A stretch of DNA of 64,000 nucleotides from Morchella semilibera (Eukaryota; Ascomycota; Pezizomycetes; Pezizales; Morchellaceae), in NCBI GenBank assembly GCA_009192285.1, contig WBVU01000004.1:248001-312000 (forward strand), written 5' to 3'. The number at the start of each line of letters is the position of its first letter. Position 1 is the first letter of the stretch. Positions 11,230 to 23,140 of the stretch are shown here, piece after piece. The notes beneath the pieces are model-generated. The model was not told where the DNA came from and did no database searches. It worked only from the letters and a program-made list of their open reading frames with translations. The position numbers and the translations under genes were made by a program.

Positions 11230-14200
11230 ATGTTGGCTTGTCGGCGGTAGGGGTAATGATTCTTAAGACATATTCATCTAAGGCGCGCGGGGCAGTCTGG
11301 GTTTCTTTATGTATTGATGATTGATGCTTATCTTTCTTCTTTCTTCTTCTTTTTTTTTTTTATTTTGCTGGAATGGCGTTTCACGAATTTTCTTAAGCTT
11401 GGGATACCATAGGGGACTTATTGGCAGGTTAGGCAATTGTATTAATATGATTATCTTCGCTGATATTTAAATTTTTTTTTTTAATAATCCGTCTCCTATA
11501 TTTGCTTAATTCTGTAGAGTACATGTAGTTGCTTTAACTACATGCTGCGGCTTACTCGCGGTCTGATATAAGACAAGGGAAATCTGCCGTGGTTGTATCC
11601 CATACCGTAGTGTATTTGCCTACACCACCACGAATATTCCCTGTTTTTTTTTTTTTTTTCCCTTTCTTTCTCTCCCTTATGCATGCATGGAACACGTCTA
11701 GAGTCAACAAATATGCACTGGGCAGGGAGAGGACAAGTTGTGGTCTCCCTGCCGTCAGATAAAGTACATAGGGTACGCTGAGCCCCATGCATGCAGGAAT
11801 AAATCTACTCGTACATATGCCAGGTCAGGGGTGATAGAGTAAAGGGAGACACTTCTCGACGGGGAGCCATGGAATTTGAAACTGGGCTTCTTTTATAGTA
11901 TGCACAATAGTTGAGTACTCAGGCGTAGTTACATGCGCGCCGCAATTACATCCATGTAGTCTAAGCATTCTACTCTAGCATAGTAGGTACTCAGGCATGT
12001 GTATAGGAAGATCGGAGCCCTCACTCCGATTCTCCAAGAATCCACATATCTAACGGTTTCTTAGGCAAATGAAGTGAATTCTTATTGGGGCCCATGATAG
12101 CCTTCTAACTACTTTACTTTTAGGTCCTTATTGCCTCTCTGTCGGGTACCATGGTAGAGCAGGGCGCTGCAGAAACAAAGGCTCAAGACATAAGGGTAAA
12201 GGGGGACAGGGAGAGAGTGAAAACATTGGCTCAACCCATGGGATTCGAAACCAGCCTTTTCACCCATGGCCCATGGCCAGAGAAACAGTTATCACAGCCT
12301 GCTAACTGCTTGTTTACTAGCTACCTACCCCGTATTACTTCCCCAGAAGTCCAAAGAGATGGGGTAAAATAAGCTTCGTTCGCCGGCTGACTGTGGCTTG
12401 GTTCATCGGTTGCACCTCCACAATAAGGCGTGGGTTAGCAGCCAAGCGAAGCGAGCTATTCTAGCGAGACGAATGTCTCTTAATCATTTCTCTTATCGAC
12501 TAAGTTTCAAATTTTTGCAGCTAACTCCGAAAAGTTTTTCTTTTCAAAAAAAGAGTTTTCTCGAACGCGCGATCGGCTGCAAAAAATACAGCTCCCCGAA
12601 AAGTAAATGGGGGTCCATCCAGCCCGTTATCTATCATTAGCCCACACGCCCACGCCCGGCGATAGTGGGAGGGTGGGAAAAAAAACCAGTTCATGCAGAG
12701 AAGAACACATAGAAGGCTCCTCGTTGTAGCGCTGACACAAATATAGGAGTCAGAAGCGAGAGATCTGACAGGAACGAGTGAGGTGATTTCTGTATGCTAA
12801 TTGTGTGATTTTATGGAGGGTGTGAAGAGAAAGATAGAGCTGCAGATAGATCTTGCAAGATTCAGAGTGTTAAAACGGCGTGAGGTTGGTATGTAAGGGA
12901 TAGGGAGAACAGGAGGGTGTGTGAATGCAAGATGCGGGAAGACGTAGATACGCAGAATGCATGAAGGCTTCAGGTTGTTGTTGTGGCTTCTTTCTGCGGG
13001 CGTCTATAAACTTGCATGTGGTGGTGGGTATATGTTCGGGTTTTATAGGGGGCTAATAAGGGACCATAGGTGAAGAAGAACTGGACGCAAAGTAAACAGA
13101 TATCGCAAAGGCCGTGTTGAAAAGAGACCTAGTTACGTAGCTGTTAATAAATTTGACCAACAAACAGACAAACCTGAAAGCACGAAGCTTGGAGTTATTG
13201 GTGAGAAAACCCCTCGAGCGGGGAAACGAAGCAGCAAACGATGGCGATAGGTAGGAGCTTCTCATAGTCTATCAACAAATTTCGAGGTAAACCGGCCAAG
13301 CCCTTGCCTGAGCTCTGCCTCCCTTTTCTACTCTAGACAGTGACGTGATGGAAGAAGCACGGAGTATGTAGGTATGTGGATATCTAGCTCAGTAATTGCC
13401 GACTGGTGTCCTATGAATTGTTTACTTCGCTAGTTCTAGACGTAGTCAATTCGCATCTCTCAGCGCGCGCTGTCCTGGGTTATCAGGTGATTAAAAGTAC
13501 GACAGATGTCCTTTTAGACCTGCCGATTTGATGTTGTAGTGATAGGATGGATTTGGAGTCCGGGAGGAGCTTGTTGTAGTACCAGCGGCGACGACGGGGA
13601 ATTGCCGGTAAGGACAGATGTCCGGTAAAACCCCTAATGCCTCCTGTGTTGGTAGATGGTAGGTACATGTAGAGTTGGAGTATGTAAACTCCGTGGATAG
13701 TGGTTTTTAGTTAATTAATACGCCACCGGAGAATCAAACTTCAGATCTCAGATATGAAACTGTACCTAGAAGGAGGGGGAGTTTGTCAAAACATCAAACC
13801 ATAGATTGTCCTTCAACAAAAAAAAATATGTACTGGAAATCAGCAACTTGACCCCCTGTTTATCGCAGACAGCGCTAGCAAGGGTGGTATATCGATAAGT
13901 TGTTCTTTGTCTTGGGGTGAGACTTTGCGGGGCGAGTTATTCGCCGGCGGCTAGACCAAGTCTGAAGTCCGGGGGATAAGGGACTCGGATAAGGCGCAAA
14001 ACTCCTTGTTTAGGAGACAAACTGAAAGTGAATGGAAATGCTTCCCCGAATCCCGAAAGTAATTGAGAAAAATATCAAATTATGAGATATCATCGTGCCC
14101 CTGACTTTCCAAATAACGAGCACACCCACAGCAGGAACAGAAATGCATGGACGGGATTGGTGGGGGGTCGCATCTTGCTGCTGTGAGATTTGATCTCGGA

Positions 14201-15399
14201 TTGGATAGGTGTGTGTGGATGGACCCTTGCGTTTCGACCTATTGAAGTTCGGAGCGGTTCGTAAACAGGCATGATTCTCGCAGGTGCCTCGAGTCTGCTT
14301 TTTTCTGCCCTGAGAAACTGCTTGTGAGGACACATGTTCTCTGAGGCGGTTCTTCATATCCGGTGTTTCCTGCTACCTACATGTATGTAGTACAGCAATA
14401 ACCTATCGAACAGAGTCTCGTCGGTCCGTTAACGCGATAGACGAGTTTTGGACAGTCAAAGAAAGACCCATGCTATTCATGCTATTTGCATGGAGGCTGG
14501 GCCAGTACAATTGGACAGGCTGGGCCAGTACAATTGGACAGGCACACGGCGTTTTTCATGGTCTTTTCTCGAACAACTCCTGATTCAAATTTACTGCGGT
14601 GTGGATGTGTCAGTTGCAGCGCCCTGCTGGAGCGAAAGGTGTAAAGGTAGAGAGAGTAGTAGTACTTCTAGTTAGGAAAATCTTGATTTCTAAGAACTCT
14701 AGAAGTTGCCCCAGATTTTCCTCTCCGCCGCCACCGACGAAACGAAATTTTTTAGAGTTTTCGGGGGCAGGGCTCAGGTAGGCCGAGAGAGTAGGCATAG
14801 CGAGAAGGCGCATGTAGGTACGCCCGTACCGAGGCCGGAACATGAACCGTCATACCATCATACCAAGGTGGGTACACTTCCAGAAGGGCCTCTTAGACTT
14901 CTCCCTCCAGGGGCAGTACACACATCTTTGGATTTTTCAGTGGTACAGTAGACTACATGTACTCAGCCTGATCCCTGCACCTGCAAATTGTTGTGCCAAC
15001 TCAGTGCAGCGTCCAAATTTATTCCCCTTGAATACAGGTACTCTAGATAGAGAAGGTACTTTATTCAGACTATTCTACTCAATGTAATAAAAGCAAGCAT
15101 TACTATTGATCCCAAGAAACTTACCTTGTATTTTGCGAGTACAAGTGACAAGGTGGCGAAGGGGCTTTCTCACTCCTCGGAGGGAGTGAGTGGAGAAGAG
15201 CGGGTAATTATGAATAGGACCGCGCCGAATAGGGCGTGGGCAATTGGAGGGTGCGACCAATGGATAACAACTGCCAAGGAGGGGGTCAGCGAGGCTGGCG
15301 CAAGGAAGGCGAAGGAAGGGCCACACGCATCCGAATTAGGGTTAGACTAATTGCCGCTAGAAAGAATTTTTTTTTTTTTTTTTGGAATTTTCTTATTGA
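11230..15399. other. intergenic, no gene seen
   Basis: A gene-poor stretch of about 4.2 kb. Visible items are a 9-bp perfect hairpin at 11522-11544 with loop GCTTT, TACATGTA octamers at 11520, 13664, 14378 and 14954, a 23-bp tandem duplication at 14494-14539, and two copies of GACAGATGTCC near 13500 and 13613. Several 60-115-codon ORFs appear on both strands, none with a recognisable domain. Confidence 0.5.
14494..14539. repeat. 23-bp perfect tandem duplication
   Basis: The 23-bp unit beginning AGGCTGGGCCAGTAC occurs twice head to tail, 14494-14516 and 14517-14539, with no mismatch. It lies in non-coding DNA. Confidence 0.9.
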
Positions 15400-15879
15400 A
15401 GTTTTTCTTTTTTCGCCTTCTCACTTTTGGTTTCTCCTTACCGCGCAAGCTTCAGCCCACCTCTCTGGCCCTGTTACATAAACTCTCTGCCTGATATAAG
15501 GTTCCCTTCTTCCCTCCCCCAAGTAGATTTTTTTTCTTCCCTCTTCATACACATCTCTCTTTCTTGTTGTTCTCATAGATTTTTCTGTCTTTGGGTTTCT
15601 TTTTTCTCTACGGGTTTTCTCTCTATAGACGGGACAGCGAAACCATACGCTCTGCTTCTTGCCTCTATCCGTGTTCAGTTAGATCCGAACTTCTCGACCC
15701 CTCCTCTCAACCCCCGGTTCCCGTGCCCTTATCGCCTTCCGTCTGAAAAAAGTTTTTCTTGCTACTCTTAGAGTCTAGACTGCTTTTTCTTTTTTGGTCG
15801 TTTCTTCAACCCCTCTTTTTCTTCTTCCCACACATATATCTATAGAATTTCCTCCCTACTAGAATTTCCCACTTCTCAA
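15400..15879 (+). promoter_or_regulatory. pyrimidine-rich leader of eEF3
   Basis: About 480 bp dominated by T and C runs precede the eEF3 start codon. Long CT-rich leaders are typical of strongly expressed fungal genes, which fits a translation factor. The exact start site cannot be read. A 201-codon-scale open frame is not present, only T/C-driven short ORFs. Confidence 0.5.
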
Positions 15880-18800
15880 ATGGCACCTGCTCTCGACACC
15901 ATGAACCCTTCCGACGCCGCTATCGCAGCTGAGAACAAGAAGTCCGTCAAGGTCTTGGACGAACTTCTCCAGAAGTTGACCATTTCAAAGACAAAGGACG
16001 AGGCCACATATGCTGCCCACAACCTTGCCACTTTCATTAATGGCCCTATCGAAGAACACGAGGTTCCTACAAAGTGAGTACTTTTTGTGCCTCCCTTTTT
16101 TAATCACAATCTTTGCATTTACTAACAGGTCGTCTGTTTTAGGATCCTCGCCACCATCAAGAAGCAGTTGAACAACAAGAAGGATGCCCTCGCCAGAGAG
16201 CACGCCCTCAATGCTATTGCTGCTATCTGTGGAAACCAGGTTTCACCCAGCATCGAGCCCTACATCGTTTCGCTGCTCTCAAACGTCCTCGCGGCTGTAG
16301 GTGACAAGATCACCGCTGTCAAGAAGGCTGCTGAGGCTGCCGCTATTTCCATTGTTTCTGCTATCAATCCCAACGCTGTAAAGGCTGTCCTCCCCACTCT
16401 CTCTCACTCCATCGTCTCGGCCCAGAAATGGCCCGAGAAGATGTGTGCTTTGAGCTGTCTCGATATCCTCGTTGCTCAGGCTTCTTCCCAGACCGCTCTC
16501 AGGCTTCCAGAGTTGATCCCCACCGTTTCTGAGGCCATGTGGGACACTAAGCCTGAAGTCAAGAAGGGTGCCCGTGCTGCTATGGAGAAGCTTTGCTCTT
16601 TGATCTCCAACAACGATATCAACAGATTCATTCCCGAACTCATTAACTGTATCGCCAAGCCCGAGAATGTCCCGGAGACCGTTCACCTTCTCGGTGCCAC
16701 CGTTTTCGTCGAGAACGTTCAGGCTCCTACCTTGTCCATCATGGTTCCCCTTTTGGAGCGTGGTCTTGCAGACCGTGACACCGTTATCAAGCGTAAGACT
16801 GCTGTCATTATTGACAACATGTGTAAGCTTGTCGAGGACCCTCAGATCGTCGCTCCCTTCTTGCCAAAGCTCATGCCTGGTCTTGAGAAGAACTGGGACA
16901 ACATGGCCGACCCAGAGGCTCGTGAGAAGACCCGCCAGGGTCTCGACACCCTCATCCGTGTTGGTAACGTTACGGATGGAAAGATTCCCGAGGTTTCATC
17001 AGCTGGTGAGCCCAAGGTTATCCAAGAAACCATCAAGAGCATCCTTTCAAAACACAAGGACCTTGTCGCTAAGTTTGAGCCCATCGTCGCTTACATTGCT
17101 GCTATCGCCGGTAGCTTGGTAGACGAGAAGGAGAATGAGGCTGCCATCTGGACTGAGCACACCACCTCATACTTTGCTGCTTTCCTTCCTGAAGGAGAGT
17201 CCCAGGCCGCTGCTGAGACTCTTCGCAAGCGTGCTTCCCCATATACCAAGAAGACGAAGTTGATGAGGATGATGAGGAGGGCGAGGACCTTTGCAACTGT
17301 ACTTTCAACTTAGCTTACGGTGCTAAGATTCTGCTCAACCAGACCCATCTGAGATTGAAGAGAGGTCAGCGTTACGGTCTCTGCGGACCTAACGGATCCG
17401 GTAAATCCACTCTTATGCGTGCTATCAACAACGAGCAGGTCGAGGGTTTCCCTAAGAAGACCGAGGTCAAGACTGTCTTCGTTGAGCACGATCTCGACTC
17501 TGCCGATACCGAGAAGACTGTCATTGGCTGGACCTGCGACAAGCTTCGTGAGACTGGCGCTACCATCTCCCAGGATGATATCCAGGAGAAGCTTTTGGAG
17601 TTCGGTTTCGTTGCTTCAATGTTCGAGGCCCCCATTACCTCCCTCTCCGGAGGTTGGAAGATGAAGTTGGCTCTTGCCCGTGCTGTGTTCGAAAACCCCG
17701 ATATTCTCCTTCTCGACGAGCCTACCAACCACATGGACAGACAAAACGTCAGGTGGCTCGAGAACTACCTCAAGAACTCCCCTTGCACCTCCATCATCGT
17801 CTCCCACGATTCTGGTTTCCTTGACAATGTTTGCCAGCACATCATCCACTACGAGCGCTTCAAACTTAAGCGTTACAGAGGTAACCTTAAAGCCTTCACC
17901 GAAAAGGTTCCATCTGCCAGGTCCTACTACGAGCTTGGGGCCTCAGAACTCCAGTTCAAGTTCCCTGAGCCTGGTTTCCTTGAGGGTGTCAAGACCAAGG
18001 CCAAGGCCATCATTCGCGTTAGCAACATGTCCTTCCAGTACCCTGGTACCGAGAAGCCCCAACTCAAAGACATCACCTTCCAGTGCTCTCTTGGATCTCG
18101 TATTGCCGTCATTGGTCCCAACGGTGCCGGAAAGTCAACCTTGGTTAACGTTCTTACTGGTGAATTGATCCCTACTGGTGGTGAGGTTTACCAGCACGAG
18201 AATATCCGTATTGCTTACATCAAGCAACACGCCTTCGCCCATATCGATAACCATCTTGACAAAACCCCCTCAGAGTACATTCAGTGGCGTTTCCAGACTG
18301 GTGAGGATCGTGAAACTATGGACCGTGCCAACACCAAGATCACCGAGGACGACGAACAGGCCATGAACAAGGTCTTCAGAATCGAGGGTACCCAGCGCCG
18401 TGTTATCTCCGTCTCCTCCCGCAGAAAGTTCAAGAACTCTTACGAATATGAGTGTTCGTTCACTCTCGGAGAGAACGTCGGCATGAAGAACGAGAAGTGG
18501 ACCGTTATGTCTACTTCTGACAACGCCTGGATCCCTCGCACCGAGCTTATTGGTTCCCACGCTAAGATGGTAGCTGAAGTCGATCGTGCGGAGTCAATCA
18601 AGAATGGTCAGTTCCGTCCTCTGGTCCGTAAGGAGATTGAGATTCACTGCTCCAACTTCGGTCTCGATGCTGAGCTTGTTTCCCACTCTCGCATGAGGGG
18701 TCTCTCTGGTGGTCAGCGTGTCAAGGTCTGCCTTGCTGCTTCCACATGGCAACGCCCTCACTTGATTGTTCTTGACGAGCCCACCAACTATCTCGACAGA

Positions 18801-19208
18801 GATTCACTTGGTGCCTTGTCTGGTGCTCTTAAGACCTTTGAAGGTGGTGTTATCATCATCACTCACTCTGAGGAGTTCACCAAGGAGATTACTGAGGAAG
18901 TTTGGAGTGTCATGAACGGAATGATGACACCCTCCGGACACAACTGGGTTACTGGTCAAGGTTCTGGCCCCCGATTGGGAGGTGAGAAGGAGGAGGAGGA
19001 TCAGTTTGATGCCATGGGCAACAAGATTGAGGGTGGCAAGAAGAAGAAGAAGCTTACTTCATCTGAGCTCCGCAAGAAGAAGAAGGATCGTATGGCCAGG
19101 AGGAAGCGTGGTGAGGAGGTCTTCAGCGTAAGTTGCTATTTTTTCCCAATCGATATCTTTAAACATTTACTAATATCTATCTTATTATAGGATGAGGATG
19201 ACTTCTGA
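15880..19208 (+). CDS. YEF3: translation elongation factor 3 (eEF3), with one apparent frameshift
   Basis: Fungal eEF3 is a ribosome-bound ATPase that helps release E-site tRNA during elongation. Exons are 15880-16073, 16143-19127 and 19191-19208 (last codons DEDDF), about 1065 residues if the frame is repaired; the yeast protein is 1044. The HEAT-repeat N-terminus runs to about residue 320. ABC1 has Walker [10 protein letters not shown] near 480, LSGGW near 566 and LDEPTNHMD near 588. ABC2 has Walker [10 protein letters not shown] near 723, LSGGQ near 919 and LDEPTNYLD near 940, with the chromodomain-like insertion between. The tail is Lys-rich. The frame changes between 17217 and 17247: the first frame reads [10 protein letters not shown] and stops at 17313, while homology resumes as [18 protein letters not shown] from 17247. 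One extra base or two fewer would restore it. In an essential gene an assembly error is the likeliest cause. Confidence 0.95.
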
Positions 19209-20860
19209 TCGAATTTTCCGTAACTTATGATTTTTCTTTTGTTGTGAAAAAAAAATGGGGTTTGGGTTTTTTGTTTGGTGGTGGTCGGCAACTGTGTTAT
19301 TTGTTTTTTTCCTTTTTCATGGGTTCTTTCGGATAGGTGATTACGATGCGATATAGAGATGGCGATTACTGTATGTTAATATAAATGATCTGCTCGTATC
19401 AATTGGTCTCCAGTTTGGGCCACCTAATTAAAAGGTCTGGTTTTCGTTAAATTACAAGATGTCTGTTCTTACTTCCTCCTCACGGGTGTTAGGTGATAGT
19501 ACTGTAGGGTACACATACTCGCTAGTTAGGGCCTGTAACTCTGTTCTCGTACACATTGAGGGTGTTGCTAGTAAGACTTGGTATCTTTACGGGTGTTAGC
19601 TTACGTGACGCTCTATCTACATGCATGCTGCCCAAATATGATCCACAGCACCTAGCCCAAACCGAGGATTTTAAAATGCTAGATCAACTGTGTTATCTCA
19701 AAAACTACACGTAGCCCATCAATCTGATCCTTATTCACCGAAGGTATCAGAACCTAGTAAAGTATTTGATAGAGCAGAGAGTTACTCTTTCCTTCTCCGA
19801 TAACCTACCAATTGTAAAAAGGTAACGCTACATACAGTACTAAAAGAAGGATGAGACCACTATGGTATCCTCGCTAATATGCTAGCAACGCGGTAAGAAT
19901 ACGGTACTGGTATAGTACTGTAGGTCATGCCACGAGAGACAAGGACAAAGGTCATTTTTAGTGCCAAGGGCATAACCGACGGACAGGACACAATGTGGAA
20001 AGTCACATAGTTGACACCGAGTACTTAGGGACATACTTAGTCGATAGAATAACCATCTCCTGTTTCTGAAGACGTTATCAGTTTGTCAACGTCCTGTCAT
20101 CCTAGTGTTAAGAACTACGGCACAGCCTACAGTACTCTTTTTCTAATGCCGGTTTAATTTAGTTTGATATCCTCTACTAAATTCCGTAGTCCTATATGGT
20201 AGTGGTTTCACCCCATTTTTCATACTATACATCTCCGTACTTGAGCCAAGATCGATGAAGTCATCTGACACCTAAAATTATATTATATAATGAGTTAAGA
20301 ACGCTTCCTCCAGGTCGTTGTTCCGTAATAAACAAGAGCCAAACCAGGCTATGCTTTTCATCTTGTGATATATAACTACAATGCTGTACATGCACGAACT
20401 AATTTGTAGTGAAATAAGATTTATCTAGGGATTTACACTAGATGTGGATAAAATTTAACGATTACTATCCCGGCACCTAGTAAGAATTATTGACTATTAC
20501 TTGCACAATTTAGCGGAAATATATCCCGCGGTGAGTACATGCTCGTATGAGTATATAATTTTATTTGATAGGTGAGCTAATCATAGTTCAGCACTCGATT
20601 AGGCCAACGATTGATTTAGCACGTAACATTGGCACGCAACAACAGAGACTACGTAGACATCCCACAAGACACCATACATAATCGGTTAAAGAAAAAGTAT
20701 GGTCCAAGGGCTTCCACCACTATTTAAGGCCTGAAACTTCCCACCAAATACTAAGAATTATCCATTCCTACTCGGCTTCTTCTGTGCCTTCCGAACACAA
20801 TAAAATGCCCTGACGGGCCAAATCATCGCACTTCCCAGCCAAATTCTCTCTCCTCGAGAG
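19209..20860. other. intergenic, no gene seen
   Basis: After T-rich 3' flank of eEF3, about 1.4 kb of compositionally even DNA with many stop codons in all frames. I see no repeats, RNA signals or ORFs above background. A TATTTAAG element near 20721 could serve the broken gene candidate that follows. Confidence 0.5.
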
Positions 20861-21632
20861 ATGTCAAGCTACCTGGCTGGTCAGCGTCATCTTTTCAATG
20901 GCCAGTCGAAGAGCCAGCTGGACTCTTGGCTCCGTTCCCCCTTGGAACAGCTCCCAGCATACTGGATTTAGGTCTAAGCCCCTACATCAATCCGGTAATT
21001 CCTTCTCCTCCACGTGCTCCACCTGGAAGTCCTCAGCCTTACCCTCTACTGGGTGTGCCACTTATCGGTTGGAGGAGCGTTCTGGTAACTACGAGGTACC
21101 TTCCTAGTGGCCTACTAGACCTTAATCTGCTGAGTTTTCAGCCAGACTCAAGTCCATCAAGTGTGTCTACACTTATGAGCTTTGGCCTCGGTACCCAGTT
21201 CAAGGGAATTAGGTCCGGTTCTCGGAAGCCTCACGGCCAGAGCCAAGGGTGTACGACTTAAGTTCTGGAAAAACTCCACCAGTGCCTACACTACAAGAAC
21301 CCATTAGCCTTGGCGTTGGAAAACTGTCATTGCCACACTTAAGCCTTGAAGGGTCTCCGGAAGTAGACGGCTCTGCAAATAGCAAAAGTGTGCCACTGAG
21401 TCCCGGAAGTTTCTGGAAAATGGGTCTGGAGGTTGAGAACGGTCAGTGATTTTATCATGATTCTCTTCTGATTTGGGACTCGTGCTAATGGTTATATCGT
21501 ATAGGGTACCACCAAACCAACGCCAATGTATCGGTGATGCAAGTCGGATTATTGGTATTCGTAATCTTCGGAATTCCCTTATCGACGAGAAGGATTCTTG
21601 TGGCACGCTCGCGTAAGGGGCTATTTCCTTGA
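20861..21632 (+). pseudogene. broken gene candidate with C-terminal membrane segment
   Basis: Tentative. An ATG at 20861 opens MSSYLAGQRHLFNGQ; the same protein-like style continues in a second frame (20926-21261, Pro/Leu-rich, PSILDLGLSPYINP) and then in a third (21249-21441, VYDLSSGKTPPVPTL, then FWKMGLEVEN). A GTCAGT donor at 21442 and a TATAG acceptor before 21505 join to 41 open codons with a hydrophobic segment (VGLLVFVIFGIPL) and a basic end, stopping at 21632. Both frame changes fall at short C or G runs and each would be fixed by one extra base, as in eEF3 and UPF2. It may be a real gene with assembly errors, a decayed gene, or coincidence. I recognise no family. Confidence 0.35.
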
Positions 21633-22491
21633 GCCATTGGATACCGATGTGTTTTGTTTTGTTTTGTTTTGTTGTCTTATCTTGTATTATCTGTTTTATG
21701 AATTATCTAGAGATGCCAATGAAATCTAGGCCTCCGGTTTTTCTTCTTCTTAAATAACACCAACTGAATACCTTTAATACTTTCAACCTCCTCTTCTTTA
21801 TCGAAGTGTGTTTCCCTATAATAGGCTGGGAGCCCACCAAGTGTGCATCATCCCGACACCTTAGCCTGCGTTGGCTCCCACATGACTTCACCAATCAACT
21901 ATGAGGCCACATATCGATATCGTAACATCTGATGGCAAAATTAGCACATAACCCGAAGCCTCGGAGATGGCAGACTTTTTTGCATCATGTATCATCACTC
22001 GCAAATAATATTGAGACGCCTAGGCCCGTCTGATGCTTATTTATTATACCACAGGTGCGTCTCATTAGGTGTTAAATATTGCCTATTGTTATACACATGG
22101 TGTATGCCAGACCGCTTAAGCGCAGAGCTTTAGTTTTCGGTTTCTGGGTCACATAATACCCAGAGACTTTCGGATTGGATGATTGTGCCTTATACATATG
22201 TAAATATAGGAAGCTCAAGGCCCATTATCTAGTCTAGCAAGAGCCGTTTTAGTTTAAGAATTAATATACTAGGTACTCGGTAAGTGCAGTAATGGAACAG
22301 GAGGGTGTGTGCCTCCATATCAAGCACTGGCACCACCAAATGCAGATGGTTTCAACCGATATATCACCTCACTACTAACTACGTTAAAAAGCACACATCT
22401 AAGAACACATCTACAGCCGCAGGAGGAAACAGATTTTATTCCTACTCTTCTTCCTCCTCTACCTACTATGCCTACCTAGCTACCCAGCTAG
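21633..22491. other. intergenic, no gene seen
   Basis: 3' flank shared by the broken candidate and TOA2. It has a TTTTG pentamer run at about 21654-21672. No ORF of interest. Confidence 0.5.
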
Positions 22492-23140
22492 TTAGGCAGC
22501 CACCGCCCCCTCACCGCCCCTCCCCCTCCCACCTCTTGCGCCCCTCCCACCACCACCACCCCTGTTACCCCTGTTACCCCTGTTACCCCTTCCACGGCCC
22601 TTACTGCGGCGCCCTTCGGGCGGGCCGGCGTTGCGGGCGGTGAACTTGATGCGCGCGCCGACGGAGAGCTCTCCGGCCTCTTTCCCGGCGCAGACGAGCT
22701 TTACGGCGGGCTGGTTGACGGTGAAGGTCCAGAGATCGTCGCAGTAGTTGTAGCCTTCAAGCTTTCCCTACTTGGGGTGTTAGGTTTATTGCAAATGGGG
22801 ATTGGAAGAGGGGGCAAAAGAAATGAATTTGGGGGTTATTGGGGTTTGGGGGGTACCTGGATGTTAACGGTGGTGGAGAGGGTGTTGGAGAGGCGTGTGG
22901 TCATGGCGGCGTCAAGGTGCTGCATGAGTGCGTTTGCGACGGAGGTGGTAAGGGCGGAGTCGGCGCGCTGGATGAGGGTGTCGATGGCGTCGGCGAGAGT
23001 AGTGCCCATGCTGTTGGGGGCGTTAGTATGGGAGGTACGGGGAGAGAAGGGGATACGCGCCTGGTTTGGCGATAGATTGATTGGACAGAGGGGGTGGGGG
23101 CGGCGGCGGCGGTGGTGGTTTTGGGTTGTGGGGCGGCCAT
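22492..23140 (-). CDS. TOA2: transcription initiation factor IIA small (gamma) subunit
   Basis: TFIIA gamma pairs with TOA1 to stabilise TBP on TATA promoters in the nucleus. Exons on the minus strand are 23140-23061, 23010-22857 and 22767-22492, about 169 residues. The four-helix part is seen as SIYRQT-SMGTTLADAIDTLIQ, like the family YRRSSIG..L.DALDELI. The beta-barrel part carries GYNYCDDLWTF, the family YxFCDxVWTF motif, then VKLVCAG and IKFTARN. Intron 2 is ordinary (GTACCC...AAGTAG). Intron 1 fits the family only if its donor is GC (AG|GCGCGT), with CTAAC branch site and CAACAG acceptor, 50 bp. The last ~40 residues are a Gly/Arg-rich tail (GRGRGNRGNRG...), an extension beyond the usual ~110-120 residues. 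The family call is firm; the first intron boundary is inference. Confidence 0.85.

Noticed and set aside
12151-12640. Two 73-80-codon ORFs
   Set aside because: No coding signal; frames are open by chance in AT-balanced DNA.
17217-17247. Programmed frameshift or mini-intron in eEF3
   Set aside because: No slippery heptamer is present and the only GT..AG span here is about 20 bp, too short for an intron. An indel error is simpler.
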